This document shows, in pieces, positions 14,985 through 22,143 of a DNA stretch of 32,073 nt; the stretch's first letter is position 1, and every line of letters begins with the position of its first letter. The notes under the pieces are model-generated. The model saw only the letters and a program-made list of their open reading frames with translations. It did not search any database and was not told the origin of the DNA. The stretch spans positions 1 to 32,073 of the forward strand of contig JBGAVG010000012.1 in the NCBI GenBank assembly GCA_044228245.1. The letters are read 5' to 3'. This DNA is from Methylotenera_A sp044228245 (GTDB lineage Bacteria > Pseudomonadota > Gammaproteobacteria > Burkholderiales > Methylophilaceae). A program made the position numbers and the translations under genes.

Positions 14985-15685
14985 CAGTTTTCCTGGTCTT
15001 GGGGATGTTCAGGCTTGACGTGATCAGCCAAGCCAGTGAGAACGCCGGCAGCGATTTGACGCAACAATTCGGAAGTGGCTTGTGCTAGATGCAGACCAGC
15101 CCCAACCTGAGCGCGTCCCGCCATGCCAAGCTGGTGCGTAATAACAGCCAGTGTATCCTTCAGTTGCACGCCCACGGCTGAACCATAGACACGGACGTGC
15201 GAGGCTAGGTCGTGGAGGATATCTCCCGCCGCGTCCTTGGCACCCAAGGCCGAGCTTTGCAAGGTTTCCAGAAACATCGTCTCTAGACTTTCCAGATCGG
15301 TCCGTGCGCGGACGAGGTCTTCACTGGAAAATGTCTGCGCCCGACCCGCCGCTTCTTCCAACGCCAGTTTAGAGGCTTCGGCAAACTGTGCCAGCGCCGC
15401 ATCCAACCCTGTAACGACCTGTTTAAGACGCGCTCGTGTGATTTCGATTTGCGCAGCTGACTGGTGTAACTCTTTTTGCGCTCCAGCCCGAGCGCCACTC
15501 AGCACGGCACTTGCAATCTGCCGCAGAGATTCGATATCATGTGATTCCGCGCTGATCTTGCGCAAGGTGAGCTGCCGCACAACCTCCTGTAAATCGTGAT
15601 CCTGTTCGACGGCGCTACGCACTTCAGCTTCGAGCGCGGCCGTATCGTTACCGCCTCCAATATTGTTACCTGTTTCATTTTTCAT
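14984..15685 (-). CDS. Phasin-like helical protein of unknown function (possibly DUF6781)
   Basis: This is the first gene of the minus-strand operon, encoding 233 residues. There is no signal peptide and no catalytic motif. After an acidic N-terminus the sequence is nearly all amphipathic helix with heptad-like spacing. The section LKQVVTGLDAALAQFAEA and SKLALEEAAGRAQ recalls phasins, which coat polyhydroxyalkanoate or lipid surfaces. The C-terminal part (GMAGRAQVGAGLHLAQA and following) is Gly/Ala-rich and could associate with membrane. I believe this family is catalogued as DUF6781, but that is from memory. A strong ribosome site (AGGAGG, complement at 15695-15700) precedes the ATG. The stop shares a base with the UbiB-family start, so function is probably linked to that protein and to lipid. 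Confidence 0.75.
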   Translation of the reverse strand: MKNETGNNIGGGNDTAALEAEVRSAVEQDHDLQEVVRQLTLRKISAESHDIESLRQIASAVLSGARAGAQKELHQSAAQIEITRARLKQVVTGLDAALAQFAEASKLALEEAAGRAQTFSSEDLVRARTDLESLETMFLETLQSSALGAKDAAGDILHDLASHVRVYGSAVGVQLKDTLAVITHQLGMAGRAQVGAGLHLAQATSELLRQIAAGVLTGLADHVKPEHPQDQEN

Positions 15686-16306
15686 GCTGGTGATCCTCCT
15701 AATGAGTCAGACCCGATTTTGTAGCAGGGCAAGTTTGATTATTATGCAGCATTTTTCTCTGTATTTTGCATGTAAGTTTTGGCAAATTCAGACGTAATTT
15801 GATTCTTAAGTTTTGCATGTCTGCGAATACGATTGTAAAATATATTCAAACGTCACACACTTGGCTTCATCTCACAGTAGCTTTGGCTTATTTTCATGGA
15901 CTACCTAGAAAAGTAGGTAAAACTCTGCCTATTCAGAACATTGTTGACGCTGGTGATGGAAATATCACAGTTTTTTTTAATGATCAGAAATATTGGATTG
16001 CAGATAGGTAAATTGTATTTCCGCAATTATTGCAGGCTACTCTACTTACTATACGCACCAATTTTTACAAGTAATGATCCAAAGCTAAATGCAATATTGA
16101 TGATTGAATGGCTGAGTTTGGACCTGCCATCCACTCCCGCATACGCCTTCATATCAAGGTGTTTTTCATCGCCTTAAACGAAGGCGCCACTTGGCATGAC
16201 GCGCGCATAGTGCAGAATTCCGGTAGCGCCCGTGCCGACGCTCGCCTTGCGAGTCACAAAGTGTTCAATATATAATAAGCAATGCTTACTACTTTGGTGC
16301 TTGGAC
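15686..16306. other. AT-rich intergenic region between the two GC-rich blocks
   Basis: About 620 bp separate the divergent phospholipase operon and the MarR-emrAB unit. The part 15720-16140 is far more AT-rich than either side. It has one 64-codon plus-strand frame (15817-16011, starting MSANTIVKYIQTSH), which I do not recognise and do not call as a gene. From about 16140 the composition becomes GC-rich again and leads into the MarR promoter. It looks like a junction of separately acquired segments. Confidence 0.5.
16247..16288 (+). promoter_or_regulatory. Promoter and operator of MarR-emrAB unit
   Basis: A -35-like box TTGCGA (16247-16252) and a perfect -10 box TATAAT (16271-16276) are 18 bp apart. 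A palindrome TAAGCA-A-TGCTTA (16276-16288) starts on the last base of the -10 box. Such a dyad over the start region is where a MarR repressor would block its own transcription. The MarR start codon follows at 16307. Confidence 0.65.
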
Positions 16307-16729
16307 ATGCAGCGTGACAGTCTCGGTTTTCTTCTGGCGGACGTCTTTCGCCTGCTTCGGCAGAACTTTCAGCGGCGCCTTGAAGGGAGTTCTCTTACCC
16401 TAGCGCAGGCTCGGGCGCTCGTTTACCTATCTCGCCATGAAGGTGTTCGCCAAGTCGATTTGGCAGAAATGCTGGAAGTGCAACCCATCACGCTCGCCCG
16501 GTTGATCGATCAACTGGCGGATGCCGGATTGGTCGAACGTCGCTCCGATCCCGCAGATCGGCGGGCATATCAGATGTTCTTGACACCTGCCGCAACATCC
16601 CACCTGGCCGCAATCAGACAGGTCACCGAGGCGATACAGGCCGATGCCCTGCGCGATCTCAACAAACAACAAGCCGCCATGCTCTTCGTCGCACTGCGCA
16701 AGATGCGCGACAACCTTGGCTCGCGGTGA
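16307..16729 (+). CDS. MarR-family transcriptional regulator (EmrR-like)
   Basis: This is a 140-residue MarR-family winged-helix repressor. The central recognition region reads RQVDLAEMLEVQPITLARLI, followed by the wing ERRSDPADRRAYQMFLT with the conserved DxRxxxxxLT pattern. Such proteins dimerise on palindromic operators and are released by phenolic or drug ligands. The frame is open further upstream to 16232, but the ATG at 16307 (MQRDSLGFLLADVFRLL) gives the usual N-terminal dimerisation helix and sits after the promoter and palindrome. It is followed 39 bp later by emrA-type and emrB-type genes in the same direction, the arrangement of the E. coli emrRAB operon. Autoregulation and control of the pump are inferred from this. 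Confidence 0.88.
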   Translation: MQRDSLGFLLADVFRLLRQNFQRRLEGSSLTLAQARALVYLSRHEGVRQVDLAEMLEVQPITLARLIDQLADAGLVERRSDPADRRAYQMFLTPAATSHLAAIRQVTEAIQADALRDLNKQQAAMLFVALRKMRDNLGSR

Positions 16730-16768
16730 TAACCCGCGAAACAACGCTATTACTGGAGTCACCTGTTC

Positions 16769-17845
16769 ATGAGCAATGCATTGATCGACAACGAAACAAC
16801 CATCGCCGATGTACGACCACCCAAGCGTCGCTTGAAACGGCTGATCCTGCTGGTTGTGGTTCCATTGATCGCCGCGCTTGTAGTCGGAGTTGTGTACCTC
16901 AAGGGCGGGCGCTACGTCGAAACCGACAATGCTTATATCAAGGCGGACAAGGTCCCCGTCAGCGCCGCGGTGTCCGGCACGGTTACGGAAGTACTGGTTG
17001 ATGAAAACCAATCCGTCAATGCCGGCCAACCGTTGTTCCGGCTCGATCCTGCGCCGTTTCAGGTAGCCGTAGCCAAAGCCGAAGCCAAATTGGCGCAGGT
17101 GCGCACCGATCTGGCAGCGCTCAAAGCGAGTTACCGCGAGAGACAGGCGGAAATCGCGCTGGCCCGAATCAAGTACGCCTTCTCCCAGAAAGACCAGCAA
17201 CGCCAAGCCGATTTGGTGGCCAAGAATTTCATTTCCGCTTCCAAGTTCGACGATGCGAAGCAAAGCACCGACCTCGCTGAGCAGCAAATCAGCGCATTGG
17301 ACCAGGACTTGAAGCGCATCGCGGAAACCTTAGGCGGCAGCGTCGATTCACCAGTGGAGCGCCACCCAAGCTATCGCGTCGCGCTGGCCGAACTGGAACA
17401 AGCCAGGCTCGATCTGGCGCGGGCCGAGGTGCGCGCCTCGCTGCCCGGCATAGTGAGCAAGCCACCCAAGCCTGGGCAGTATGTCGCCGCCGGTTCCATA
17501 GCGTTGGCCTTGGTGGTCAGCGGCAACTTGTGGGTCGAAGCCAATTTCACCGAGACCGATCTCACCTACGCTCATCCGGGCCAACCTGTCACCATCCGTG
17601 TCGATACCTACCCCGATGCGGCATGGAAGGGCGTGGTGGAAAGCCTGAGTCCCGCCACAGGGGCAGAGTTCTCGGTTATCCCAGCACAGAATGCCACCGG
17701 CAACTGGGTCAAGATCGCGCAGAGGGTGCCCGTGCGGATCAAGATCGAAGCCGCACCGACCATGCCGCAACTGCGCGCAGGGCTGAGCACCACCGTGGAA
17801 ATCGACACCGGCCATCGCCGTCGCGTACTTGGGTTCTCGCTCTGA
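16769..17845 (+). CDS. emrA: EmrA-type membrane-fusion protein of a multidrug pump
   Basis: This 358-residue HlyD-family adaptor has an N-terminal cytoplasmic tail, a single transmembrane helix (about residues 25-45) and the EmrA mark GGRYVETDNAYIKADKVPVS. The lipoyl domain (VLVDENQSVNAGQPLFRLD) and coiled-coil hairpin (about 90-200) follow, with the second lipoyl half ASLPGIVSKPPKPGQYV. The C-terminal barrel includes VEANFTETDLTYAHPGQPV. It would link the EmrB-type transporter to an outer-membrane channel. No channel gene is in this unit, so it may use a TolC-type protein encoded elsewhere or one of the two in this window. GGAG lies about 10 bp before the ATG. The EmrB-type gene begins 9 bp after its stop. 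Confidence 0.9.
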   Translation: MSNALIDNETTIADVRPPKRRLKRLILLVVVPLIAALVVGVVYLKGGRYVETDNAYIKADKVPVSAAVSGTVTEVLVDENQSVNAGQPLFRLDPAPFQVAVAKAEAKLAQVRTDLAALKASYRERQAEIALARIKYAFSQKDQQRQADLVAKNFISASKFDDAKQSTDLAEQQISALDQDLKRIAETLGGSVDSPVERHPSYRVALAELEQARLDLARAEVRASLPGIVSKPPKPGQYVAAGSIALALVVSGNLWVEANFTETDLTYAHPGQPVTIRVDTYPDAAWKGVVESLSPATGAEFSVIPAQNATGNWVKIAQRVPVRIKIEAAPTMPQLRAGLSTTVEIDTGHRRRVLGFSL

Positions 17846-17854
17846 GATCAAACA

Positions 17855-19402
17855 ATGACTGCCGCCACGACAGCCGCAAACCCGGAAAGCGCACATCGTG
17901 GCTTGGTCACCGTGTCGGTCATGCTGGCGACCATCATGCAGGCTTTGGACACCACGATCGCGAACGTTGCGCTACCGCACATGCAGGGGACTATGGGCGC
18001 GACCCAGGATCAGATTGCCTGGGTACTGACCTCCTATATCGTGGCGGCGGCGATCTTCATGCCACTGACCGGTTTCCTCTCGGCGCGCTGGGGACGCAAG
18101 CGCATTTTCATGTGGTCGGTGGTCGGCTTTACGGTGGCATCGATGCTCTGTGGCGCGGCGCAAAGCCTGAACCAGATTGTTCTGTTTCGCCTGCTGCAAG
18201 GGATATTCGGCGCGAGCCTCGTGCCATTGTCGCAAGCCGTGCTCCTCGATACCTATCCTCGCGAGCGCCATGGAGCGGCGATGGCGATGTGGGGCGTGGG
18301 CGTGATGGTGGGGCCGATTCTCGGCCCCTCGCTCGGCGGCTGGCTAACCGAGTATTACAACTGGCGCTGGGTGTTCTACATCAACTTGCCGTTCGGTGTG
18401 CTGGCCTGGCTCGGACTGGCGGCGTTCCTGCGTGAAACGCCGATCGACCGCACGCGACGCTTCGACCTTCTCGGCTTCGCGCTGCTGAGCCTCGGCATCG
18501 GCGCGCTGCAGATGATGCTGGATCGCGGCGAATCGCTTGACTGGTTTACCAACCCGGAAGTGGTAATCGAGGCCATGCTCTCCGGCCTGGCGCTCTATCT
18601 CTTCATCGCTCACATATTCACGCACGAGCATCCGTTCATCGAACCCGGGCTGTTCAAGGACCGCAACTTCAGTGTCGGCCTGTTGTTCATTTTCATTGTG
18701 GGTATCATTCTGCTCGCCACGATGGCCTTGCTGCCGCCATTCATGCAAAACCTGATGGGCTATCCTGTGATCGATGTCGGCTATCTGATGGCTCCGCGCG
18801 GCGTTGGCACCATGTTCGCCATGATCGCCGTGGGTAAGTTATCCGGCAAGGTGGACGTGCGCCACATGATTTTACTGGGTCTCATGCTGACCAGCCTGTC
18901 CCTGTGGGAAATGACCAATTTCAACACGGATATCGACGGCTGGGACATCGTACGAACCGGCATCACACAGGGGCTGGGGCTGGGGTTTATCTTCGTGCCG
19001 CTATCCACCATCACCTTCGCTACCCTGGCGCCGCGCTACCGCAATGAAGGCACGGCGCTGTTCAGCCTGATGCGCAATCTCGGCAGCAGTATCGGCATCT
19101 CGGTGGTGATTACCTACCTGGCGCAACGCACGCAGGCTAACCATGCCGCGTTCGCCGACTACATCAACCCCTTCAATCTGGCACTGAGGCAGGCGGTCGA
19201 GGCGGGCGCCTACAATCTGACCACGCCCGAGGGGCTGGCGGCCATCAACGGCGAGGTGACGCGCCAGGCCGCCACGCTGGCCTATTTGCAGGACTTCCGG
19301 CTGATGATGTGGATCACTGTGGCCGCCATCCCGCTGATAATCCTGTTGCGGGCGTCGCCGAAGAAATCCGCAGTGAACGATGTGCACGCGGCGATGGAGT
19401 GA
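17855..19402 (+). CDS. emrB: EmrB/QacA-family multidrug transporter (DHA2 MFS)
   Basis: This 515-residue proton-driven drug exporter of the 14-helix DHA2 family shows motif C/D1-type sequence ALDTTIANVALPHMQG near the start and WVLTSYIVAAAIFMPLTG in helix 2. Motif A is GFLSARWGRKR. The antiporter motif in helix 5 is GVGVMVGPILGPSLGGWL, followed by NWRWVFYINLPFG. This set is typical of EmrB, which with EmrA extrudes hydrophobic compounds such as uncouplers. It is the third gene of the MarR-emrA-emrB unit, with a weak ribosome site 9 bp after the previous stop. The sequence appears intact from N-terminus to C-terminus. Confidence 0.93.
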   Translation: MTAATTAANPESAHRGLVTVSVMLATIMQALDTTIANVALPHMQGTMGATQDQIAWVLTSYIVAAAIFMPLTGFLSARWGRKRIFMWSVVGFTVASMLCGAAQSLNQIVLFRLLQGIFGASLVPLSQAVLLDTYPRERHGAAMAMWGVGVMVGPILGPSLGGWLTEYYNWRWVFYINLPFGVLAWLGLAAFLRETPIDRTRRFDLLGFALLSLGIGALQMMLDRGESLDWFTNPEVVIEAMLSGLALYLFIAHIFTHEHPFIEPGLFKDRNFSVGLLFIFIVGIILLATMALLPPFMQNLMGYPVIDVGYLMAPRGVGTMFAMIAVGKLSGKVDVRHMILLGLMLTSLSLWEMTNFNTDIDGWDIVRTGITQGLGLGFIFVPLSTITFATLAPRYRNEGTALFSLMRNLGSSIGISVVITYLAQRTQANHAAFADYINPFNLALRQAVEAGAYNLTTPEGLAAINGEVTRQAATLAYLQDFRLMMWITVAAIPLIILLRASPKKSAVNDVHAAME

Positions 19403-19482
19403 CGGCAGCACTGCCGAATGTGCGACTGTAATCGCCTGCTAAATCGCCGACATACTTTTAATACTATCGGAGGACAATGCGC

Positions 19483-19938
19483 ATGTTTCAGACTATCGTT
19501 TTCGCCTATGATGGCAGCGCCGAGTGCCGAGACGCGCTTGAGGAGGGGATCGCACTTGCAAGCCGCTTCAACGCTAGCTGTCACCTGCTCGCGGTCGTGC
19601 CGCCACTATCCCCCTATTTCCTGGCCGCCGGCCCGTTGTCCGAAGACCTGTCGGAAAAAGACCGGGCCTACATCAGCGCCATCCTCGAAAAAGGCCTCGC
19701 ACGCCTGCGCGAGGCGGGATTGGACGCCGCCGGCTCCATCAGGATATGGGAGGAGCCGGCCGAGGTCATTGGTGCCTTCGCTGGCAAGGTCGAAGCCGAT
19801 CTCGTTATTGTTGGGCACCGCCGCCGCTCAGCCCTTGATCGCTGGTGGCGCGGATCGGTAGGCCATTCCCTCATCGACCAACTGCCGTGTAGCCTGTTCG
19901 TTTCCATGCCGCGCGAAGCGGCAAACCACTCTTCTTGA
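19483..19938 (+). CDS. UspA-family universal stress protein
   Basis: This is a single-domain Usp protein of about 151 residues. It begins FQTIVFAYDGSAECRDALEE, the standard first strand with the DGS nucleotide-contact motif. It ends with VIVGHRRRSALDRWWRGS and SVGHSLIDQLPCSLFVS. In ATP-binding Usp proteins the loop is G-2X-G-9X-G-S/T; here the second glycine is Arg, so nucleotide binding may be weakened. GGAGG (19469-19473) is 3 bp from the ATG at 19477 but 9 bp from the one at 19483, so the second is the better start. It follows emrB by about 80 bp and may be co-transcribed. Its role in the efflux unit is unknown. Confidence 0.85.
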   Translation: MFQTIVFAYDGSAECRDALEEGIALASRFNASCHLLAVVPPLSPYFLAAGPLSEDLSEKDRAYISAILEKGLARLREAGLDAAGSIRIWEEPAEVIGAFAGKVEADLVIVGHRRRSALDRWWRGSVGHSLIDQLPCSLFVSMPREAANHSS

Positions 19939-20278
19939 GCATTTCTAATAGAGGGTCGTAGTCGAGCATGGGAATTTCACATGCAAAGGAAAACAGAGTT
20001 TACCGAACTTGAACTTAGGGATTTTAACGAAAGATTTTCAAAACAATGGGTTACTGTTGACTTCAATTCTCAACTCATTATGTCAAAAGAAATGTGCTCC
20101 CCTTTCTCATAGACTAGTTCTAACTGGACACTTTCTTGCCAACTGGAGACTTCCCATATTGTTTAAGGCATGTCCAGCTGTACGGACTTTCAGGGCCACC
20201 TATTCAGCGTACCAGTAGTGCTGACAGCGTTGGAATGTTTTAGTGCTATACATAATTTTTTGCGCTCTCAAACTTAAT
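19939..20278. other. Intergenic region between Usp and second MarR gene
   Basis: About 340 bp contain no gene I can support. A 43-codon plus-strand frame (19981-20112, starting MQRKTEFTELELRDFNERFS) has no recognised family and no ribosome site. Composition drops from GC-rich to AT-rich at about 19940, as at 15720 and 4405, so this is another likely junction between acquired segments. Confidence 0.5.
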
Positions 20279-20761
20279 TTAGCTAGTGAGCTTCATGAGT
20301 AATGTTGTAAGTTGATTGATTTCAGTATTGGTAAGCGACTTATTAACCCAATCCTTAAAAACATTTTCAAGTTCAATCATCACTTTATTCAGAATCGACA
20401 AAGTATTGATGTTGAGCATCACTGGTTTTATACGCCGATCGCTTTCGTTTGAAGTGCGTGAAACAAACCCTCTACTTTCCAGTTCCAATAACACCTTGGT
20501 TAGACCGCCGGAACTGATCAGCATTGAGTTCTGAATATCTGATGGTGTTAATACATAGGGTGGCGGTGAACGACGTAGCGTAGCAAGTACGTCGAACTCG
20601 GCTACGCTAAGATGATTGGCCGCTATGATTTCGGTTGCGCGCGCGTGTTGTTCTAATTGAGCGTAAAACAGTGAAAATCTTAAGGGCAATAATTGGGCAT
20701 TATTTGATTCTGGCCAATATTTTTTATGCGCATCCAATAGGGAAGCAATTCTGTTGTGCAT
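20279..20761 (-). CDS. MarR-family regulator divergent from RND pump
   Basis: This is a 160-residue MarR-family repressor. After an N-terminal dimerisation helix it has SVAEFDVLATLRRSPPPYVL, a winged-helix core with SSGGLTKVLLELESRGFVSR, and the wing SNESDRRIKPVMLN, where the conserved DRR is followed by strand residues. It is transcribed away from the RND adaptor gene. The 200-bp gap holds two similar palindromes, both likely binding sites. This suggests that it represses itself and the pump. It differs clearly from the MarR protein at 16307, so the two probably sense different ligands. The ATG at 20761 is the first in frame. Confidence 0.88.
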   Translation of the reverse strand: MHNRIASLLDAHKKYWPESNNAQLLPLRFSLFYAQLEQHARATEIIAANHLSVAEFDVLATLRRSPPPYVLTPSDIQNSMLISSGGLTKVLLELESRGFVSRTSNESDRRIKPVMLNINTLSILNKVMIELENVFKDWVNKSLTNTEINQLTTLLMKLTS

Positions 20762-20793
20762 GATTGAATTCTGTTTTCAAAAATAGTCTTGCA

Positions 20794-20815
20794 ATTATCT
20801 TTCAGGAAAGATAAT
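20794..20815. promoter_or_regulatory. Operator-like palindrome 1 for MarR
   Basis: A perfect 10-bp inverted repeat, ATTATCTTTC and its complement, is separated by AG. It lies 33 bp upstream of the divergent MarR start codon. The length and spacing suit a MarR dimer. A near copy is centred exactly 30 bp further on (see palindrome 2). Confidence 0.75.
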
Positions 20816-20825
20816 ATTGCAACAG

Positions 20826-20843
20826 TATCTTCCTAGAAAGATA
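20826..20843. promoter_or_regulatory. Operator-like palindrome 2 for MarR
   Basis: TATCTTCC and GAAAGATA flank a TA centre, with 7 of 8 positions symmetric. The right half continues AT as in palindrome 1. Its centre is 30 bp from that of palindrome 1, about three helix turns, so two dimers would sit on the same DNA face. It lies just before the TATAAT at 20850-20855. Confidence 0.7.
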
Positions 20844-20849
20844 ATTTCC

Positions 20850-20855
20850 TATAAT
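20850..20855 (+). promoter_or_regulatory. -10 box of RND pump promoter
   Basis: A perfect TATAAT lies about 107 bp before the adaptor ATG. No good -35 box is seen at 16-18 bp; the sequence there lies within palindrome 2. Repressor binding at that palindrome would exclude polymerase. Confidence 0.5.
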
Positions 20856-20962
20856 GATCCTGTAATTAAATAGTGCTGATAATAGATTGATAGTTAATGA
20901 TTAGCCTAGGGTACAGCAGATAGTTACAGTTACATTCTAAATGAGTACAACAAGGACTTGAT

Positions 20963-22132
20963 ATGTCATATCTGAATATCCTCTCGCTAACAACCGTTCT
21001 GATTCTTTCTGCATGTGGTGGAAAAAGTGAAAACGCGCTTAATTCCAATGCTAAGCCACCAACTGTAACTGTTGTTAAAGTAGCGAACGAGAGTGTGCCG
21101 ACAGTTAACGAATTGCCTGGACGTACAGCACCATACCTGATTTCAGAGGTGAGGCCGCAAGTCAGCGGCATTATTAAAGAACGTATTTTTAAAGAAGGCA
21201 GTGAAGTAAAAGCAGGTCAGTTGCTGTATCAGATTGATGCTGCAGTCTACCAAGCTGCTTATGACAGTGCTAAGGCTAATCTTGCTAGAGCATTGGCTAG
21301 TGTCGGTTCTGAAAAGTTAAAAGCCCAGCGTTATGCAGAGCTGGTTAAAATCGAGGCGGTAAGCAAACAGGCTAATGATGAGGCTGACGCTTCATTGAAG
21401 CAAGCAGAAGCTGAAGTCGCTGCAGCAAAGGCCGCTTTGGATAAGGCCAGAATTGACCTTGCTTATACAAAAGTGGTTTCACCTATTTCAGGCCGTATTG
21501 GTCGTTCAACCGTCACCCCCGGCGCATTAGTGACCGCTAATCAGGTTGATGCGCTTGCAACAGTACAGCAATTAAATCCAATCTATGTTGACGTTACGCA
21601 ATCCAGTGCTGAGTTAATGCGTATGCAGCGTGATCTGGAACAAGGAAAATTGAAGAGTGCAGGCGGCAACACTGTTTCTGTACAGCTGGTGCTGGAAGAC
21701 GGCAGTATCTTTGAGAAAGAAGGCAAACTTGCATTTTCAGAAGTCACTGTGGATCAAGGTACCGGTAGTGTGACATTGCGTGCAGTGTTTCCAAATGCAA
21801 AAGGCCAGCTATTGCCTGGTATGTATGTACGCGCGCGCATGACGCAGGGTGTAAAAAGCGATGCAATTCTGGTACCGCATGCTGCTATAGGCCGTGACCC
21901 ACGCGGTAATGCGACCGTGATGGTGGTGAATGCCGAAAATAAGGTTGAGCCACGCATAGTGAAGACTGCGCAATCAATTAATGATAAATGGGTGGTGACT
22001 GAAGGACTGGCTGCAGGCGAGCGTGTGATTGTAGAAGGATTACAAAAAGCGAGACCCGATGCAGTGGTTGATCCTCAAGAAGCCAAGCCTGCCGTGGCAC
22101 AAGAAAACGCGGCTGCTGCCGTGGCTAAGTGA
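20963..22132 (+). CDS. RND-pump periplasmic adaptor lipoprotein (AcrA/MexA family)
   Basis: This 389-residue membrane-fusion protein has a signal peptide with lipobox ILSACGG, giving a lipidated Cys at about residue 18. Family marks include ELPGRTAPYLISEVRPQVSG at the first lipoyl/barrel strand, the coiled-coil hairpin (about 95-160), and IDLAYTKVVSPISGRIGRST at the second lipoyl half. The C-terminal barrel segment is GQLLPGMYVRARMTQG. It connects the inner-membrane RND transporter (next gene, 11 bp downstream) with the outer-membrane channel (third gene). AAGGA precedes the ATG. The AcrA/MexA/AdeA-type assignment is firm; the substrate spectrum cannot be read from sequence. Confidence 0.93.
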   Translation: MSYLNILSLTTVLILSACGGKSENALNSNAKPPTVTVVKVANESVPTVNELPGRTAPYLISEVRPQVSGIIKERIFKEGSEVKAGQLLYQIDAAVYQAAYDSAKANLARALASVGSEKLKAQRYAELVKIEAVSKQANDEADASLKQAEAEVAAAKAALDKARIDLAYTKVVSPISGRIGRSTVTPGALVTANQVDALATVQQLNPIYVDVTQSSAELMRMQRDLEQGKLKSAGGNTVSVQLVLEDGSIFEKEGKLAFSEVTVDQGTGSVTLRAVFPNAKGQLLPGMYVRARMTQGVKSDAILVPHAAIGRDPRGNATVMVVNAENKVEPRIVKTAQSINDKWVVTEGLAAGERVIVEGLQKARPDAVVDPQEAKPAVAQENAAAAVAK

Positions 22133-22143
22133 GGTAGCTGACT

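Noticed and set aside
16427..17287. 286-codon minus-strand frame opposite marR and emrA
   Set aside because: It spans two genes with clear families on the other strand and shows no motif; it is a GC-driven shadow.
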